Source: Sphingomonas alpina
GTDB lineage: Bacteria; Pseudomonadota; Alphaproteobacteria; Sphingomonadales; Sphingomonadaceae
Length of the DNA stretch: 64,000 nucleotides
Direction of reading: 5' to 3'
Assembly (NCBI RefSeq): GCF_014490665.1
Contig: NZ_CP061038.1
Coordinates: 5,044,501-5,108,500 of the forward strand
Part shown: positions 26,196 through 34,917 of the stretch, in pieces
Numbering within the stretch: the first letter of the stretch is position 1
Layout: each line of letters starts with the position of its first letter
The notes under the pieces: generated by a model
The model's input: only the letters and a program-made list of their open reading frames with translations
What the model was told of the DNA's origin: nothing
Databases searched by the model: none
Program-made: the position numbers and the translations under genes

Positions 26196-27574
26196 GCCGC
26201 CACCGCCTGTGGCGCCGGGTCGATCCGCACCGTCTTCATATTGGTGAACTCCCGCAATCCATGTTCGCCAAGCTCGCGGCCATAACCCGATTGCTTGATC
26301 CCGCCGAACGGCACGCGCGGGTCGGATGCGACCATAGCGTTGACGAACACGGCCCCGGCATCGATCCGCCGCACCAATGTCCGGGCGCGATCGAGATTTG
26401 CGGTCCACAGCGACGCGCCAAGCCCGAAGGCTGTGCGGTTGGCGAGCGCAATCGCATCCTCGGTATCGCGTGCCCGCACGATCGCCGCAGCGGGGCCGAA
26501 CGTCTCCTCATCGAATGCGGCCATGCCCGGTGTGACGCCGTCCAGCAGCGTCGGCGGGTAATGGAAGCCCGGCCTGTCCGGCACTGCCCCGCCGCGCAGC
26601 AGCCGCGCGCCACCCGCGACGCTGCGCCGCACCTGATCGTCGATCGCACTGCGCAGATTGGCGCGCGCCATCGGCCCGAGCCCGGTCGCGCGATCGAGCG
26701 GGTCGCCCATCGTCAGCCGCCCGGCATGGTCGAGGAAGCAGTCGACGAACCGATCATGCACTGCCGCCTCGACGATGAAGCGCTTGGCATTGACGCAGCT
26801 TTGCCCGGCATTGGTGAAGCGCGCGGTCACCGCCATGCGCGCGGCATGGTCGAGATCGGCATCGGCCAGCACCACGAACGGGTCCGACCCGCCCAGCTCG
26901 AGCACCTGTTTCTTCAGTGTCCGCCCGGCCTGCGCCGCGACGATCATGCCCACCTGAGTCGACCCGGTCAGCGTGACCGCGGCGATGCGTGGATCGGCGA
27001 TGATCGCTTCGACCTGCTCCGCTTCGGTGATCACCAATCCGAATAGCCCGGCGGGACAGCCTGCCTCGGCGATAACCTCGCCAATCGCCAGCGCGCAGCC
27101 GGTGACATTGCCGGCATGTTTCAGGATCACGCCATTGCCCGCCGCCAGCGCCGGCGCGACGAAGCGGAACACCTGCCATAACGGGTAATTCCACGGCATG
27201 ATCGCCAGCACCACGCCGAGCGGATCGAACATCAGCTCGGTATTGGCGACGTTCGCGACCTTCGTGTCGGCAAGCATTGCCGGCGCGGCACCGGCATAGA
27301 AATCGCAATTGATCGCGCATTTCTCGACCTCGGCCTCGGCCTCGCCGATCGGCTTGCCCATCTCCGCAACGATCAGTTGCGCTAGGTCCGGCTTGCGCTC
27401 GCGCAGCCGTGCCGCGATCACGCGCAGCAATGCGGTGCGTTCAGCTATCGGTGCGGTACGCCAGCGTGCCTGCACCCGCGCTGCACGGTCGAGGATCGTA
27501 TCGATCTCCGCCGGTGTATGGACATCGTAGCGTGCGATCTCGCTGCCAGTGGCCGGGTTGATCGAGACGATCAT
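26192..27574 (-). CDS. NAD(P)-dependent succinate-semialdehyde-type dehydrogenase
   Basis: This 460-residue aldehyde dehydrogenase has the Sad/GabD-like length and motifs: IMPWNYPLWQVFRF, GSTQVGMIVAAQAGRTLKKQVLELGGSDPF (catalytic-type Glu), and the nucleophile in NAGQSCVNAKRF, then VPFGGIKQSGYGREL. It oxidises a short dicarboxylate semialdehyde such as succinate semialdehyde. The true start is the ATG at 27574, which overlaps the next gene's stop; the open frame beyond is antisense noise of that gene. Its partnership with a decarboxylating dehydrogenase and an aconitase suggests that its substrate is the decarboxylation product. Confidence 0.88.
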   Translation of the reverse strand: MIVSINPATGSEIARYDVHTPAEIDTILDRAARVQARWRTAPIAERTALLRVIAARLRERKPDLAQLIVAEMGKPIGEAEAEVEKCAINCDFYAGAAPAMLADTKVANVANTELMFDPLGVVLAIMPWNYPLWQVFRFVAPALAAGNGVILKHAGNVTGCALAIGEVIAEAGCPAGLFGLVITEAEQVEAIIADPRIAAVTLTGSTQVGMIVAAQAGRTLKKQVLELGGSDPFVVLADADLDHAARMAVTARFTNAGQSCVNAKRFIVEAAVHDRFVDCFLDHAGRLTMGDPLDRATGLGPMARANLRSAIDDQVRRSVAGGARLLRGGAVPDRPGFHYPPTLLDGVTPGMAAFDEETFGPAAAIVRARDTEDAIALANRTAFGLGASLWTANLDRARTLVRRIDAGAVFVNAMVASDPRVPFGGIKQSGYGRELGEHGLREFTNMKTVRIDPAPQAVAA

Positions 27575-28632
27575 GCCCGCTGGTCCCGGATCGCGGCGAT
27601 CACCGCTTCGGCAAATGCCTCGGTGCCGAGCGGCCCGCCGACATCGCGCGTCCGTTTCGCCGGATCGGCCAGCACGGTCTCGACCGCCGCTTCGATCCGC
27701 CGTCCGCACGCGCCGAGTGCCGCATCGCCGCTGCGCTGCGCCTGCCATTCGAGCAGCATTGCCGCCGAGAGGATCAGCGAGGTCGGGTTGGCGATGCCCT
27801 GACCCTGAATGTCGGGTGCGGAGCCATGCTGTGCCTGCGCGACACAGATCGCATCGCCCTGGTTGATCGATCCGCCAAGGCCGAGACTGCCGCTCAATTC
27901 CGACGCTTCGTCCGACAAGATGTCGCCGAACATATTGGTGGTGACGATCACGTCGAACCGCTCCGGGCTGCGTATCAGTAGTGCGGCGGCGGCATCGACG
28001 ATCACTTCGTCGAGCGTCACCTCCGGGAACTCGGCCGCGACCTTGCGCACTTCGCGTAGGAACAGCCCGTCGGTCAGCTTGAGGACATTCGCCTTGTGCA
28101 CCGCGGTCACGCGTTTTGTGCGGCCCATCGCGATCTCGCATGCGGCGCGGGCGACACGCGCACAGGCAGCAGCGGTGATCTTGCGGATCGCGAATGCGCT
28201 GTCGGCATCGGGCATGAATTCACCCGGCCCCGCATGCATGCTGCGGTCGGCATAGAAGCCCTCGGTATTCTCGCGCACGATCACCAGGTCCATCGGCTTG
28301 CGCAGGATGCTCAGCCCCTCGCGCGACCGGCACGGCCGGATATTGGCATAGAGCGCGAATTTGGTGCGCAGCGCCGCCGACGGATTGGGCATGCCGGCGG
28401 GATAGTCGTAATGCGAGACCGGGCCGAGGATCACCCCGTCCGCTTCGGGGATCGCGTCGAGCACCGCCTCGGGCAAGGTCGTGCCTTGCTCGGCCAGGCT
28501 CTTCAGCCCGATATCGCGCTCCGTGACGTCGAGTACGACACCCGACGCATCGGCGGCCGCCTGCAGCACCGCCAGCGTCGCCGCGGTGATTTCCGGACCG
28601 ATCCCGTCGCCGGGCAGAACGAGCAACTGCAT
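27571..28632 (-). CDS. Isocitrate/isopropylmalate/tartrate-type dehydrogenase
   Basis: The 353-residue protein belongs to the beta-decarboxylating dehydrogenase family: PGDGIGPEI at the N-terminus, substrate loop IRENTEGFYA-like (VRENTEGFYADRS), AVHKANVLKLTDGLF with the catalytic Lys, and the Asp metal site GDILSDEASELSGSLG. It oxidises the hydroxyl of a malate-like substrate and releases CO2. The ENTEG loop resembles isocitrate, homoisocitrate or tartrate enzymes more than leucine LeuB. It overlaps the aldehyde dehydrogenase start by 4 bases. Specificity cannot be read from the sequence. Confidence 0.87.
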   Translation of the reverse strand: MQLLVLPGDGIGPEITAATLAVLQAAADASGVVLDVTERDIGLKSLAEQGTTLPEAVLDAIPEADGVILGPVSHYDYPAGMPNPSAALRTKFALYANIRPCRSREGLSILRKPMDLVIVRENTEGFYADRSMHAGPGEFMPDADSAFAIRKITAAACARVARAACEIAMGRTKRVTAVHKANVLKLTDGLFLREVRKVAAEFPEVTLDEVIVDAAAALLIRSPERFDVIVTTNMFGDILSDEASELSGSLGLGGSINQGDAICVAQAQHGSAPDIQGQGIANPTSLILSAAMLLEWQAQRSGDAALGACGRRIEAAVETVLADPAKRTRDVGGPLGTEAFAEAVIAAIRDQRA

Positions 28633-28642
28633 CAGGTTTTCC

Positions 28643-29923
28643 TCATCTTGGCGCGGGCGCGAACAACAGGCAGGTCGGGCTCCCGGTGGTCATCACCGGC
28701 ACTGGCGGTGCGAGCCGCCCGGTCGCCGGGTCGATCGCCAGGCGGCTGATCGAATCGCTGTCTTCATTGGCAACGAACAATGCCCGTCCGTTCGGCGCGA
28801 CCGCGAAGAAACGCGGCGTCCGCCCGCCCGATATCTGCCAGCTCCCCACGCCGAGCCGGCCGGTCGCCGGATCGACCGGAAAGCTTGCGATCGTGTCGCT
28901 GCCACGGTTTGAGGCGAAGACATGCCGGCCATCGGGCGACACCGCGATTTCGGAGCCCCGGCTATTGCCGGTGAAATCATCGGGCAGGGCGGAGACGATC
29001 TGCAGCGGTGTCAGCGTGCCCCCTGCCGCGTCGACCCGCGCGGCGACGATGGTCGAACTCAACTCGTCCACGACATAGGCAAAAGGCAGGGCGGGGTGAA
29101 AAGCGAGATGACGCGGCCCGGCGCCTTCGCGCGACAGCATCGGTGCGCCGGCCGGCTGCAGTTTGCCCGACGCATCGAGCCGGAAGGTGAAGACCCGGTC
29201 GAGGCCCTTGTCCGGCACCCCGATCAGCGCGCCCTTCGGGTCGAAGCAGATCTGGTGCGGCTTGGCGAAGGGTTGTTCGATGCGGTGCGGTCCGACCGGC
29301 CCGGTCAGCGCCACAAGGTCGCACACTGGTCCGAGCCGCCCGTCATCACCGATTGGCAGCACTGCGACATTCGATACGAACCCGTCGAGTGTCAGGTGGT
29401 TGGCGACGAGCAGGAACTTGTTGGTCGGATCGACAGCGAGATGCACCGGATTCTTGCCCTGGCAGGCTTGCTTGCCGAGAAAGCGGAGCATGCCGGTCTT
29501 CGTGTCGATCGCAAAGGCACTCACCTCGCTGCCGTCGCCATGGACTGCAAACAGGAAACGGCGTTGATGATCGAACGCCAGGAACGCGGGGTTGACGATC
29601 CCGTCGAGCGACTGGACGATCTGCCACAGCCCGTCCGGCCGGATCCGCGCGACGGTGATGCCGTTGCCGCGCGCATTGCGCTCCCGCGTCGTGCGGCAGC
29701 CGATATAGACGAGCTGGTCGGTGGTGGTCTTGTCCATCGCTAATCCTCCCGCGATCAGCCGGCTGGTGCCGAGCGCCGTGACCGCCAGCATCGCCGAGCC
29801 CAGCATGGTGCGGCGCGCGATCCCCGTGGCGGCGCGCGGCGCTGATGCTATACGCTTGTCGATGCCCTTGCCCGCCAATCCCGTTCCGATCCGCTTCGCT
29901 ATCGCTTGCGCGCTCATTTGCAT
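28643..29923 (-). CDS. Lactonase-family beta-propeller (YbhE / CMLE-like), Tat-exported
   Basis: A protein of about 426 residues with a seven-bladed lactonase/6-phosphogluconolactonase fold: repeated blade motifs VHLAVDPTNKFLLVANH, PHQICFDPKGALIGV, PRHLAFHPALPFAYVVDEL, GSEIAVSPDGRHVFASNRG and FFAVAPNGRALFVANEDSD. An N-terminal GIARRTMLGSAMLAVTALG looks like a twin-arginine signal. The start is uncertain (29923 or 29917; neither has a good ribosome site). Relatives hydrolyse sugar lactones or, in fungi, lactonise carboxymuconate. Ten bases separate it from the dehydrogenase gene, so it belongs to the same operon and faces the GntR regulator. Confidence 0.82.
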   Translation of the reverse strand: MQMSAQAIAKRIGTGLAGKGIDKRIASAPRAATGIARRTMLGSAMLAVTALGTSRLIAGGLAMDKTTTDQLVYIGCRTTRERNARGNGITVARIRPDGLWQIVQSLDGIVNPAFLAFDHQRRFLFAVHGDGSEVSAFAIDTKTGMLRFLGKQACQGKNPVHLAVDPTNKFLLVANHLTLDGFVSNVAVLPIGDDGRLGPVCDLVALTGPVGPHRIEQPFAKPHQICFDPKGALIGVPDKGLDRVFTFRLDASGKLQPAGAPMLSREGAGPRHLAFHPALPFAYVVDELSSTIVAARVDAAGGTLTPLQIVSALPDDFTGNSRGSEIAVSPDGRHVFASNRGSDTIASFPVDPATGRLGVGSWQISGGRTPRFFAVAPNGRALFVANEDSDSISRLAIDPATGRLAPPVPVMTTGSPTCLLFAPAPR

Positions 29924-29932
29924 TTTGAATGC
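29920..29932. promoter_or_regulatory. Candidate GntR operator
   Basis: GCATT-TTG-AATGC is a perfect 5-bp inverted repeat in the gap between the divergent lactonase and GntR genes, flanked by TTT and GCAAA. A related, looser copy GCATT-N5-AATGT occurs at 30860-30874, upstream of the MFS gene. The shared half-site TTTGCATTT suggests that the GntR protein binds both promoters. It overlaps the proposed lactonase start, which argues for the slightly later start codon. Confidence 0.35.
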
Positions 29933-29968
29933 GCAAAAGTCTATAGGTAATTCGATCATGAGGACGAG

Positions 29969-30850
29969 ATGACCGACAGGCTGGCCGATCGCGTCGCGCG
30001 ACAGATCATCGAGCATGTCCGTGCCCGCGCGTTGCCCGAGGGCACGCATCTCGCGGCGCAGGAGCTCGCCGACCTGTTCAAGGTGTCGCGCGCGCCGGTG
30101 ACCGCGGCATTGCGCGCGCTCGAACAGGCCGGCGCGGTGCGCTCAATCCCCAATCGCGGCTTCTTCGTCGCCGCTACCGATGTGGTGCCGCTGCCGCCCG
30201 AGGGACGCGACGGCGAGGACGATCTCTACAACGCGATCGTCGACCAGCGCCTGGCCGAGACGCTCCCCGACAAGGTCAGCGAGAATGAGCTGATGCGTCA
30301 TTTCGGCGTGACCCGTGCGCGGCTGCAACGCACCCTGGCGCAGATCGCCGACGAGGGCTGGGTCGAGCGGCTCCCGGGCCATGGCTGGCAATTCAGCACC
30401 ACGCTGCACACCGCCGAATCCTACGAACAGGCCTATCGCTTCCGTGGCATGATCGAGACCCAGGCATTGCTCCAGCCCGGCTATACAGTGGTGCCCGAGG
30501 AACTGGCGCGGCTGCGCGCCGAACAGCAAGGCCTGCTCGACGGCACGATCGAGGCGCTGCCGCGTGCGCGCCTGTTCGAGCTCAATTCGGGCTTCCACGA
30601 AACTATCATCAGCTGGTCGGGCAATCCCTTCTTTCTCGATTCGCTGCGGCGCATCAACCGCCTGCGCCGGCTGATCGAATTCCGCGTCACCGGCGACCGC
30701 AGCCGGCTCGACCAGCAATGCCGCGAGCATCTCGCTTTGCTCGATATGCTCGAGCGCGGCGACCTCCTGATTGCTGCCGAATTCATGCGTGGCCATCTGG
30801 TCCATGCGCTCGCAGTCAAGGAGCGAGCATTGCAGCGTTTCATCGAATAA
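29969..30850 (+). CDS. GntR-family regulator with FCD-like domain
   Basis: This 293-residue regulator has a GntR winged helix at residues 5-68 (LADLFKVSRAPVTAALRALEQAGAV) and a C-terminal all-helical FCD-type ligand domain (FRGMIETQALLQPG..., LNSGFHETIISWSGNPFF). Between them, residues 82-145 look like a second winged helix (VSENELMRHFGVTRARLQRTLAQIADEGWVERLPGHGW), which is unusual. It stands at the centre of the catabolic cluster, divergent from the leftward operon and 54 bases ahead of the MFS-aconitase operon, so it probably controls both in response to the pathway's substrate. Confidence 0.88.
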   Translation: MTDRLADRVARQIIEHVRARALPEGTHLAAQELADLFKVSRAPVTAALRALEQAGAVRSIPNRGFFVAATDVVPLPPEGRDGEDDLYNAIVDQRLAETLPDKVSENELMRHFGVTRARLQRTLAQIADEGWVERLPGHGWQFSTTLHTAESYEQAYRFRGMIETQALLQPGYTVVPEELARLRAEQQGLLDGTIEALPRARLFELNSGFHETIISWSGNPFFLDSLRRINRLRRLIEFRVTGDRSRLDQQCREHLALLDMLERGDLLIAAEFMRGHLVHALAVKERALQRFIE

Positions 30851-30904
30851 TTGCACTTTGCATTTACATAATGTAGTCGTGCCGCGATCTATCGGGGGAC
30901 GACC

Positions 30905-32218
30905 ATGCAGCCTGCCATCGCAGCCGATCACGAAACGCTGGAGCGGAGCGTGCCGCGCAAAGTGTTCTGGCGCATCATCCCGTTCTGCTTCGCGCTGTAC
31001 GTCATCTCCTATATCGACCGCGCCAATATCGGGTACGCAGCGCTGCAGATGAACGCCGAGCTCGCGCTGTCGAGCCAGGCATTCGGCTTTGCCGCCGGCG
31101 TCTTCTTCATCGGCTATTTCCTGTTCGAAGTGCCGAGCAACATGGCGCTGCTGCGCTTCGGCCCGCGCAAATGGATCGCACGTATCCTGCTCAGCTGGGG
31201 CGTGGTCTCGATCCTCACCGCGTTCGTGCAGACCGCGATGCAGCTTTATGTGCTGCGCTTCCTGCTCGGCGTGGCGGAGGCCGGCTTCTTCCCCGGCATC
31301 ATCCTCTATCTGACCCTGTGGTTCCGCACCAAGGAGCAGGCGACGGTGATCGCGCTGTTCACTGCCGCGATCCCCGTCTCCTATATTCTGGGCGGTCCGC
31401 TCAGCACGCTGATCATGGAGCATATCCGCTGGTTCGGCTTCAGTGGCTGGCGCTGGATGTTGTTCCTCGAAGGGCTGCCGGCTATCCTTGGCGGCGTGGC
31501 GACCTATTGGCTGCTCACCGACCGGCCCGATCAGGCGCGCTGGCTCAACCCGGCCGAACGCGACTGGCTCGCCGCGGAAATGGCGAGCGAACATGCGCCC
31601 GCCGCCGGACGCCGCACGCTCGGCACGCTTGCCGCGATCACCCATCCCAAGGTGCTGTATCTGGCCCTGGTCTATTTCGCCTATCAATGCGGCAGCCTCG
31701 GCGTCGGCTATTGGCTGCCGCAGATCGTGCGCGGACTGTCGAGCGAGGCGTCGACCTTCGAGATCGGGCTGATCTCGACCTTCCCCTATGTCGTCGCCAC
31801 GATCGGGATGGTGCTCTGGTCACGCCATTCGGACCAGAAGGGTGAGCGTTTCCTGCACACCGCGCTGCCGCTGCTTGCCGCGTCGCTTGCGCTCGGCGCG
31901 ATCGGGCTGGCGACCAACACGGTATTCGCGGTCGGGCTGGTCACCGTCGCGCTGACCGGCCTGTACGCGTTCAAGGCGCCGTTCTGGGCCTTGCCCGGTC
32001 TGTTTCTGTCGCGCGGCACTGCGGCGATCGCGATCGCCGCAATCAATTCGATCGGCAATCTCGGTGGCTTTGCCGGCCCCTATCTGATCGGGGTGATCAA
32101 GGACGCGACCGGCAGCGCGATGGCCGGGCTGATCTTTCTCGCGATCCTCACCTTCATCGCCTTCGTCATGATCTGGTTCGAATGGCTCGGCTCGGATTCG
32201 CGGATGCAAGGTGAATGA
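30905..32218 (+). CDS. MFS transporter, anion:cation symporter type
   Basis: A 437-residue carrier with 12 membrane spans and the ACS-family landmarks YIDRANIGYAAL near the first helix and FFIGYFLFEVPSNMALLRFGPRKWIAR. This subfamily carries organic acids such as tartrate, glucarate, galactarate and phthalate with protons. Its stop overlaps the aconitase start (ATGA), so uptake and isomerisation are co-expressed. With the lactonase, dehydrogenases and aconitase it suggests import of a hydroxylated di- or tricarboxylate as carbon source. Confidence 0.9.
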   Translation: MQPAIAADHETLERSVPRKVFWRIIPFCFALYVISYIDRANIGYAALQMNAELALSSQAFGFAAGVFFIGYFLFEVPSNMALLRFGPRKWIARILLSWGVVSILTAFVQTAMQLYVLRFLLGVAEAGFFPGIILYLTLWFRTKEQATVIALFTAAIPVSYILGGPLSTLIMEHIRWFGFSGWRWMLFLEGLPAILGGVATYWLLTDRPDQARWLNPAERDWLAAEMASEHAPAAGRRTLGTLAAITHPKVLYLALVYFAYQCGSLGVGYWLPQIVRGLSSEASTFEIGLISTFPYVVATIGMVLWSRHSDQKGERFLHTALPLLAASLALGAIGLATNTVFAVGLVTVALTGLYAFKAPFWALPGLFLSRGTAAIAIAAINSIGNLGGFAGPYLIGVIKDATGSAMAGLIFLAILTFIAFVMIWFEWLGSDSRMQGE

Positions 32219-34773
32219 GCATGCCACGGTTGCTCGACTTGCCCGAGGCGATCGGGTTGGCGGTGCTTGGACGCCTGCCCTGGGTGCACCGCATCCTGAT
32301 TGAGAACCTTCTTCGCCGCAGCGCCGGCGATCCCGCCGCCATGGCGACGCTCGACCGCTGGCTGGCCGACGGCGGCAGCGATGCGGAGATACCCTTCTAC
32401 CCGGCGCGGATCATGATGCACGACACGACCTGCGTGCCGGCCCTGGTCGATCTCGCCGCCGCGCGCGATGCGGTCGCGGCGGCCGGCGGCGATCCGCGCG
32501 CGCTCGACCCGGTCGTGCCGGTCGATGTGTCGACCGACCATTCGATCGCGGTCGATCATTTCGGCACGCGCGATGCGATGCGGCGCAATCTGGCGCGCGA
32601 AGCGGCGCGTAATGGCGAACGCTTCCGGCTGATGAAATGGGCCGACCGGTCGATGGCGAGCCTGACCGTCCATCCGCCCGGCACCGGCATCATGCACACG
32701 CTCAACCTCGAACGGCTTGCCAGCGTCGTTACGGTCGAGCGGCGCGATGGCGAGGAATGGCTGATCCCCGACACGCTGATCGGCACGGACAGCCACACGC
32801 CGATGATCAACGGCATCGGCGTGCTCGGCTGGGGCGTTGGAGGCCTTGAGGCGGAGGCGGCGATGCTCGGCGCGCCGGTGATGCTGCGCGTGCCGCGTGT
32901 GGTCGGGGTCGAACTGACCGGTGCGCTCGGTGAATGCGTGCTGGCGACCGATCTCGCACTGGCCGTCACCCACCGCCTGCGCCAGGTCGATCTCGCCAAT
33001 CGCTTCGTCGAATTCTTCGGCCCCGGCGTCGCCGCACTGTCGGCGGGTGAACGCGCTGTCGTCGCGAACATGGCCCCGGAATATGGCGCAACCACAGCCT
33101 TTTTCCCGATCGACCAGCATACGCTCGACTATCTCCACGCCACTGGCCGCGACCCTGCCGCGATCGACCGCGTGCGCGACTATGCGCAGACCCAGTCGCT
33201 CTGGTTCGATCCGGCGGCGCGGCCCGCTTACGACCTGGTGATCGCGATCGACCTGTCGGCGGTCACGCCCTCGGTCGCGGGCCCGTCGCGGCCGCAGGAC
33301 CTGCTGTCGCTCGATCGCATCGCCGCAATGCTGCCCGCGCCGGCGCCGCAGACCGACCCGGTCATCCCGCACGGCGCAGTCGCGATCGCCGCGATCACCA
33401 GCTGCACCAACACCAGCGACCCACGCCTGCTGATCGCGGCCGGCCTGCTGGCGCAGCGCGCGCGGCGCGCCGGCCTGACGACGAAGCCGTGGGTGAAGAC
33501 CTCGCTGGCACCCGGCTCGCCGTCTGCCGCCGGCCTGCTCAAGCGTGCCGGATTGCTCGAAGATCTGGAGGCACTGGGCTTCGCGATCGTCGGCATCGGC
33601 TGCACCACCTGTATCGGCAATTCCGGTCCCCTTGTGCCAGCGATGCGCGATGCGATCGAGCGCGGCGCGGCTGCGCCGGTCGCGATCCTGTCGGGCAATC
33701 GCAATTTCCCCGGCCGGGTCCATGCCGATATCCAGGCGAGCTTCCTCGCCTCGCCGCCTTTGGTCATTGCCTTTGCGCTGCGCGGCGATGCCACCGGCGA
33801 TGTCGCGCGCGATCCCGTCGGCACCGGCAAGGATGGCACGCCGGTCTATCTCGCCGATCTCTGGCCGAGCGGGGCGGAGATCGATGCCGCGCTGGCGCTC
33901 GCGGCCGACCGCGGCGATGTCCAGCATGCCTTTGACCTTGCCGAGCAGAACCCGGCCTGGCGCGATCTCGACGCGCCGTCGGGCCCGCTGTTCGACTGGG
34001 ATCCGGCCTCGACCTATCTGCGTCCGCCGCCCTTTGCCGGTGCGGGCGCACACCGCGTGCCGCAATCGATGCGCCTGCACCCGCTGCTCGTACTCGGCGA
34101 CGATATCACCACGGACCATATCTCACCGGCCGGCGCGATTCCGTCGGGCAGCGATGCGGCAGGCTGGCTGGTCGATCGCGGCGCCGATCCCGCGGACCTC
34201 AATGTCTATGCATCGCGGCGCGGCAATTGGGAGGTGATGCTGCGCGGCCTGTTCACCAACCCGGCGGTGCGCAATTTGCTCGCCGACGATCTGCCCGCCG
34301 GCTGGACGATCCACGCCCCGAGCGGCGACCGGCTGCCGCTCTGGCAAGCCGCACAAGCCTATGCCGCGGCAAGCGAACCGCTCGCGATCGTAGCCGGCGA
34401 CCGCTACGGCATGGGTTCATCGCGCGACTGGGCTGCGAAGGGCGCGTGGCTGCTCGGCGTGCGCGCGGTGATCGCGTCCAGCTTCGAGCGCATCCATCGC
34501 AGCAATCTGATCAACCTGGCGATCTTGCCGGTCGAGGTGCCGCGCGAGACCGCGCTGGCGTTGCGCAAGTTGCGACCGGGCGATCGTCTCGCGATCGACC
34601 TCTCCGCGCCGCTGTCGCCACGCGGCGCACTGCCGGTCGCACTGCACTGCGCCGATGGATCGATCCAACCAATTCCCGCCCGCGCGGCGATCGAAACGCA
34701 GAGCGAAGTGGCAATGCTGATGGACGGCGGCCTGCTCCCAGCGCTGGTCAGCCGGCTGATCGGAGCGAGATGA
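32215..34773 (+). CDS. Aconitase-family hydratase (AcnA type)
   Basis: The 852-residue protein has the full AcnA/IRP architecture. Iron-sulphur ligands are visible in ITSCTNTSDP and GIGCTTCIGNSG, substrate residues in GTDSHTPMINGIGVLGWGVGG, and the swivel domain carries DDITTDHISPAG and SSRDWAAKG ... SFERIHRSNLI. It dehydrates and rehydrates a citrate-like acid. Being coupled to an organic-acid carrier and opposite a decarboxylating dehydrogenase and semialdehyde dehydrogenase, it is probably a pathway-specific paralogue, not the housekeeping TCA enzyme. Typical AcnA proteins are nearer 890 residues, so this one is somewhat short. Confidence 0.9.
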   Translation: MSMPRLLDLPEAIGLAVLGRLPWVHRILIENLLRRSAGDPAAMATLDRWLADGGSDAEIPFYPARIMMHDTTCVPALVDLAAARDAVAAAGGDPRALDPVVPVDVSTDHSIAVDHFGTRDAMRRNLAREAARNGERFRLMKWADRSMASLTVHPPGTGIMHTLNLERLASVVTVERRDGEEWLIPDTLIGTDSHTPMINGIGVLGWGVGGLEAEAAMLGAPVMLRVPRVVGVELTGALGECVLATDLALAVTHRLRQVDLANRFVEFFGPGVAALSAGERAVVANMAPEYGATTAFFPIDQHTLDYLHATGRDPAAIDRVRDYAQTQSLWFDPAARPAYDLVIAIDLSAVTPSVAGPSRPQDLLSLDRIAAMLPAPAPQTDPVIPHGAVAIAAITSCTNTSDPRLLIAAGLLAQRARRAGLTTKPWVKTSLAPGSPSAAGLLKRAGLLEDLEALGFAIVGIGCTTCIGNSGPLVPAMRDAIERGAAAPVAILSGNRNFPGRVHADIQASFLASPPLVIAFALRGDATGDVARDPVGTGKDGTPVYLADLWPSGAEIDAALALAADRGDVQHAFDLAEQNPAWRDLDAPSGPLFDWDPASTYLRPPPFAGAGAHRVPQSMRLHPLLVLGDDITTDHISPAGAIPSGSDAAGWLVDRGADPADLNVYASRRGNWEVMLRGLFTNPAVRNLLADDLPAGWTIHAPSGDRLPLWQAAQAYAAASEPLAIVAGDRYGMGSSRDWAAKGAWLLGVRAVIASSFERIHRSNLINLAILPVEVPRETALALRKLRPGDRLAIDLSAPLSPRGALPVALHCADGSIQPIPARAAIETQSEVAMLMDGGLLPALVSRLIGAR

Positions 34774-34786
34774 GGTCTATTCCCAA

Positions 34787-34873
34787 CCGTCATCCCCGCG
34801 AAAGCGGGGATCCCGCTGCCTGGCCCCGCACTCAGAAGAAGAAGCGGGATTCCCGCTTTCGCGGGAATGACGG
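34787..34873. repeat. Palindromic repeat family 2, copy a
   Basis: Arms beginning CCGTCATCCCCGCGAAAGCG and ending CTTTCGCGGGAATGACGG are near reverse complements. A second copy is at 37674-37760. It occupies the gap between the convergent aconitase and ornithine-cyclodeaminase-like genes and may act as a bidirectional terminator. Confidence 0.85.
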
Positions 34874-34917
34874 CACCTATTTGGCGTGTCGGTCGCAACA
34901 GATTGAAGCCCGGTAAA

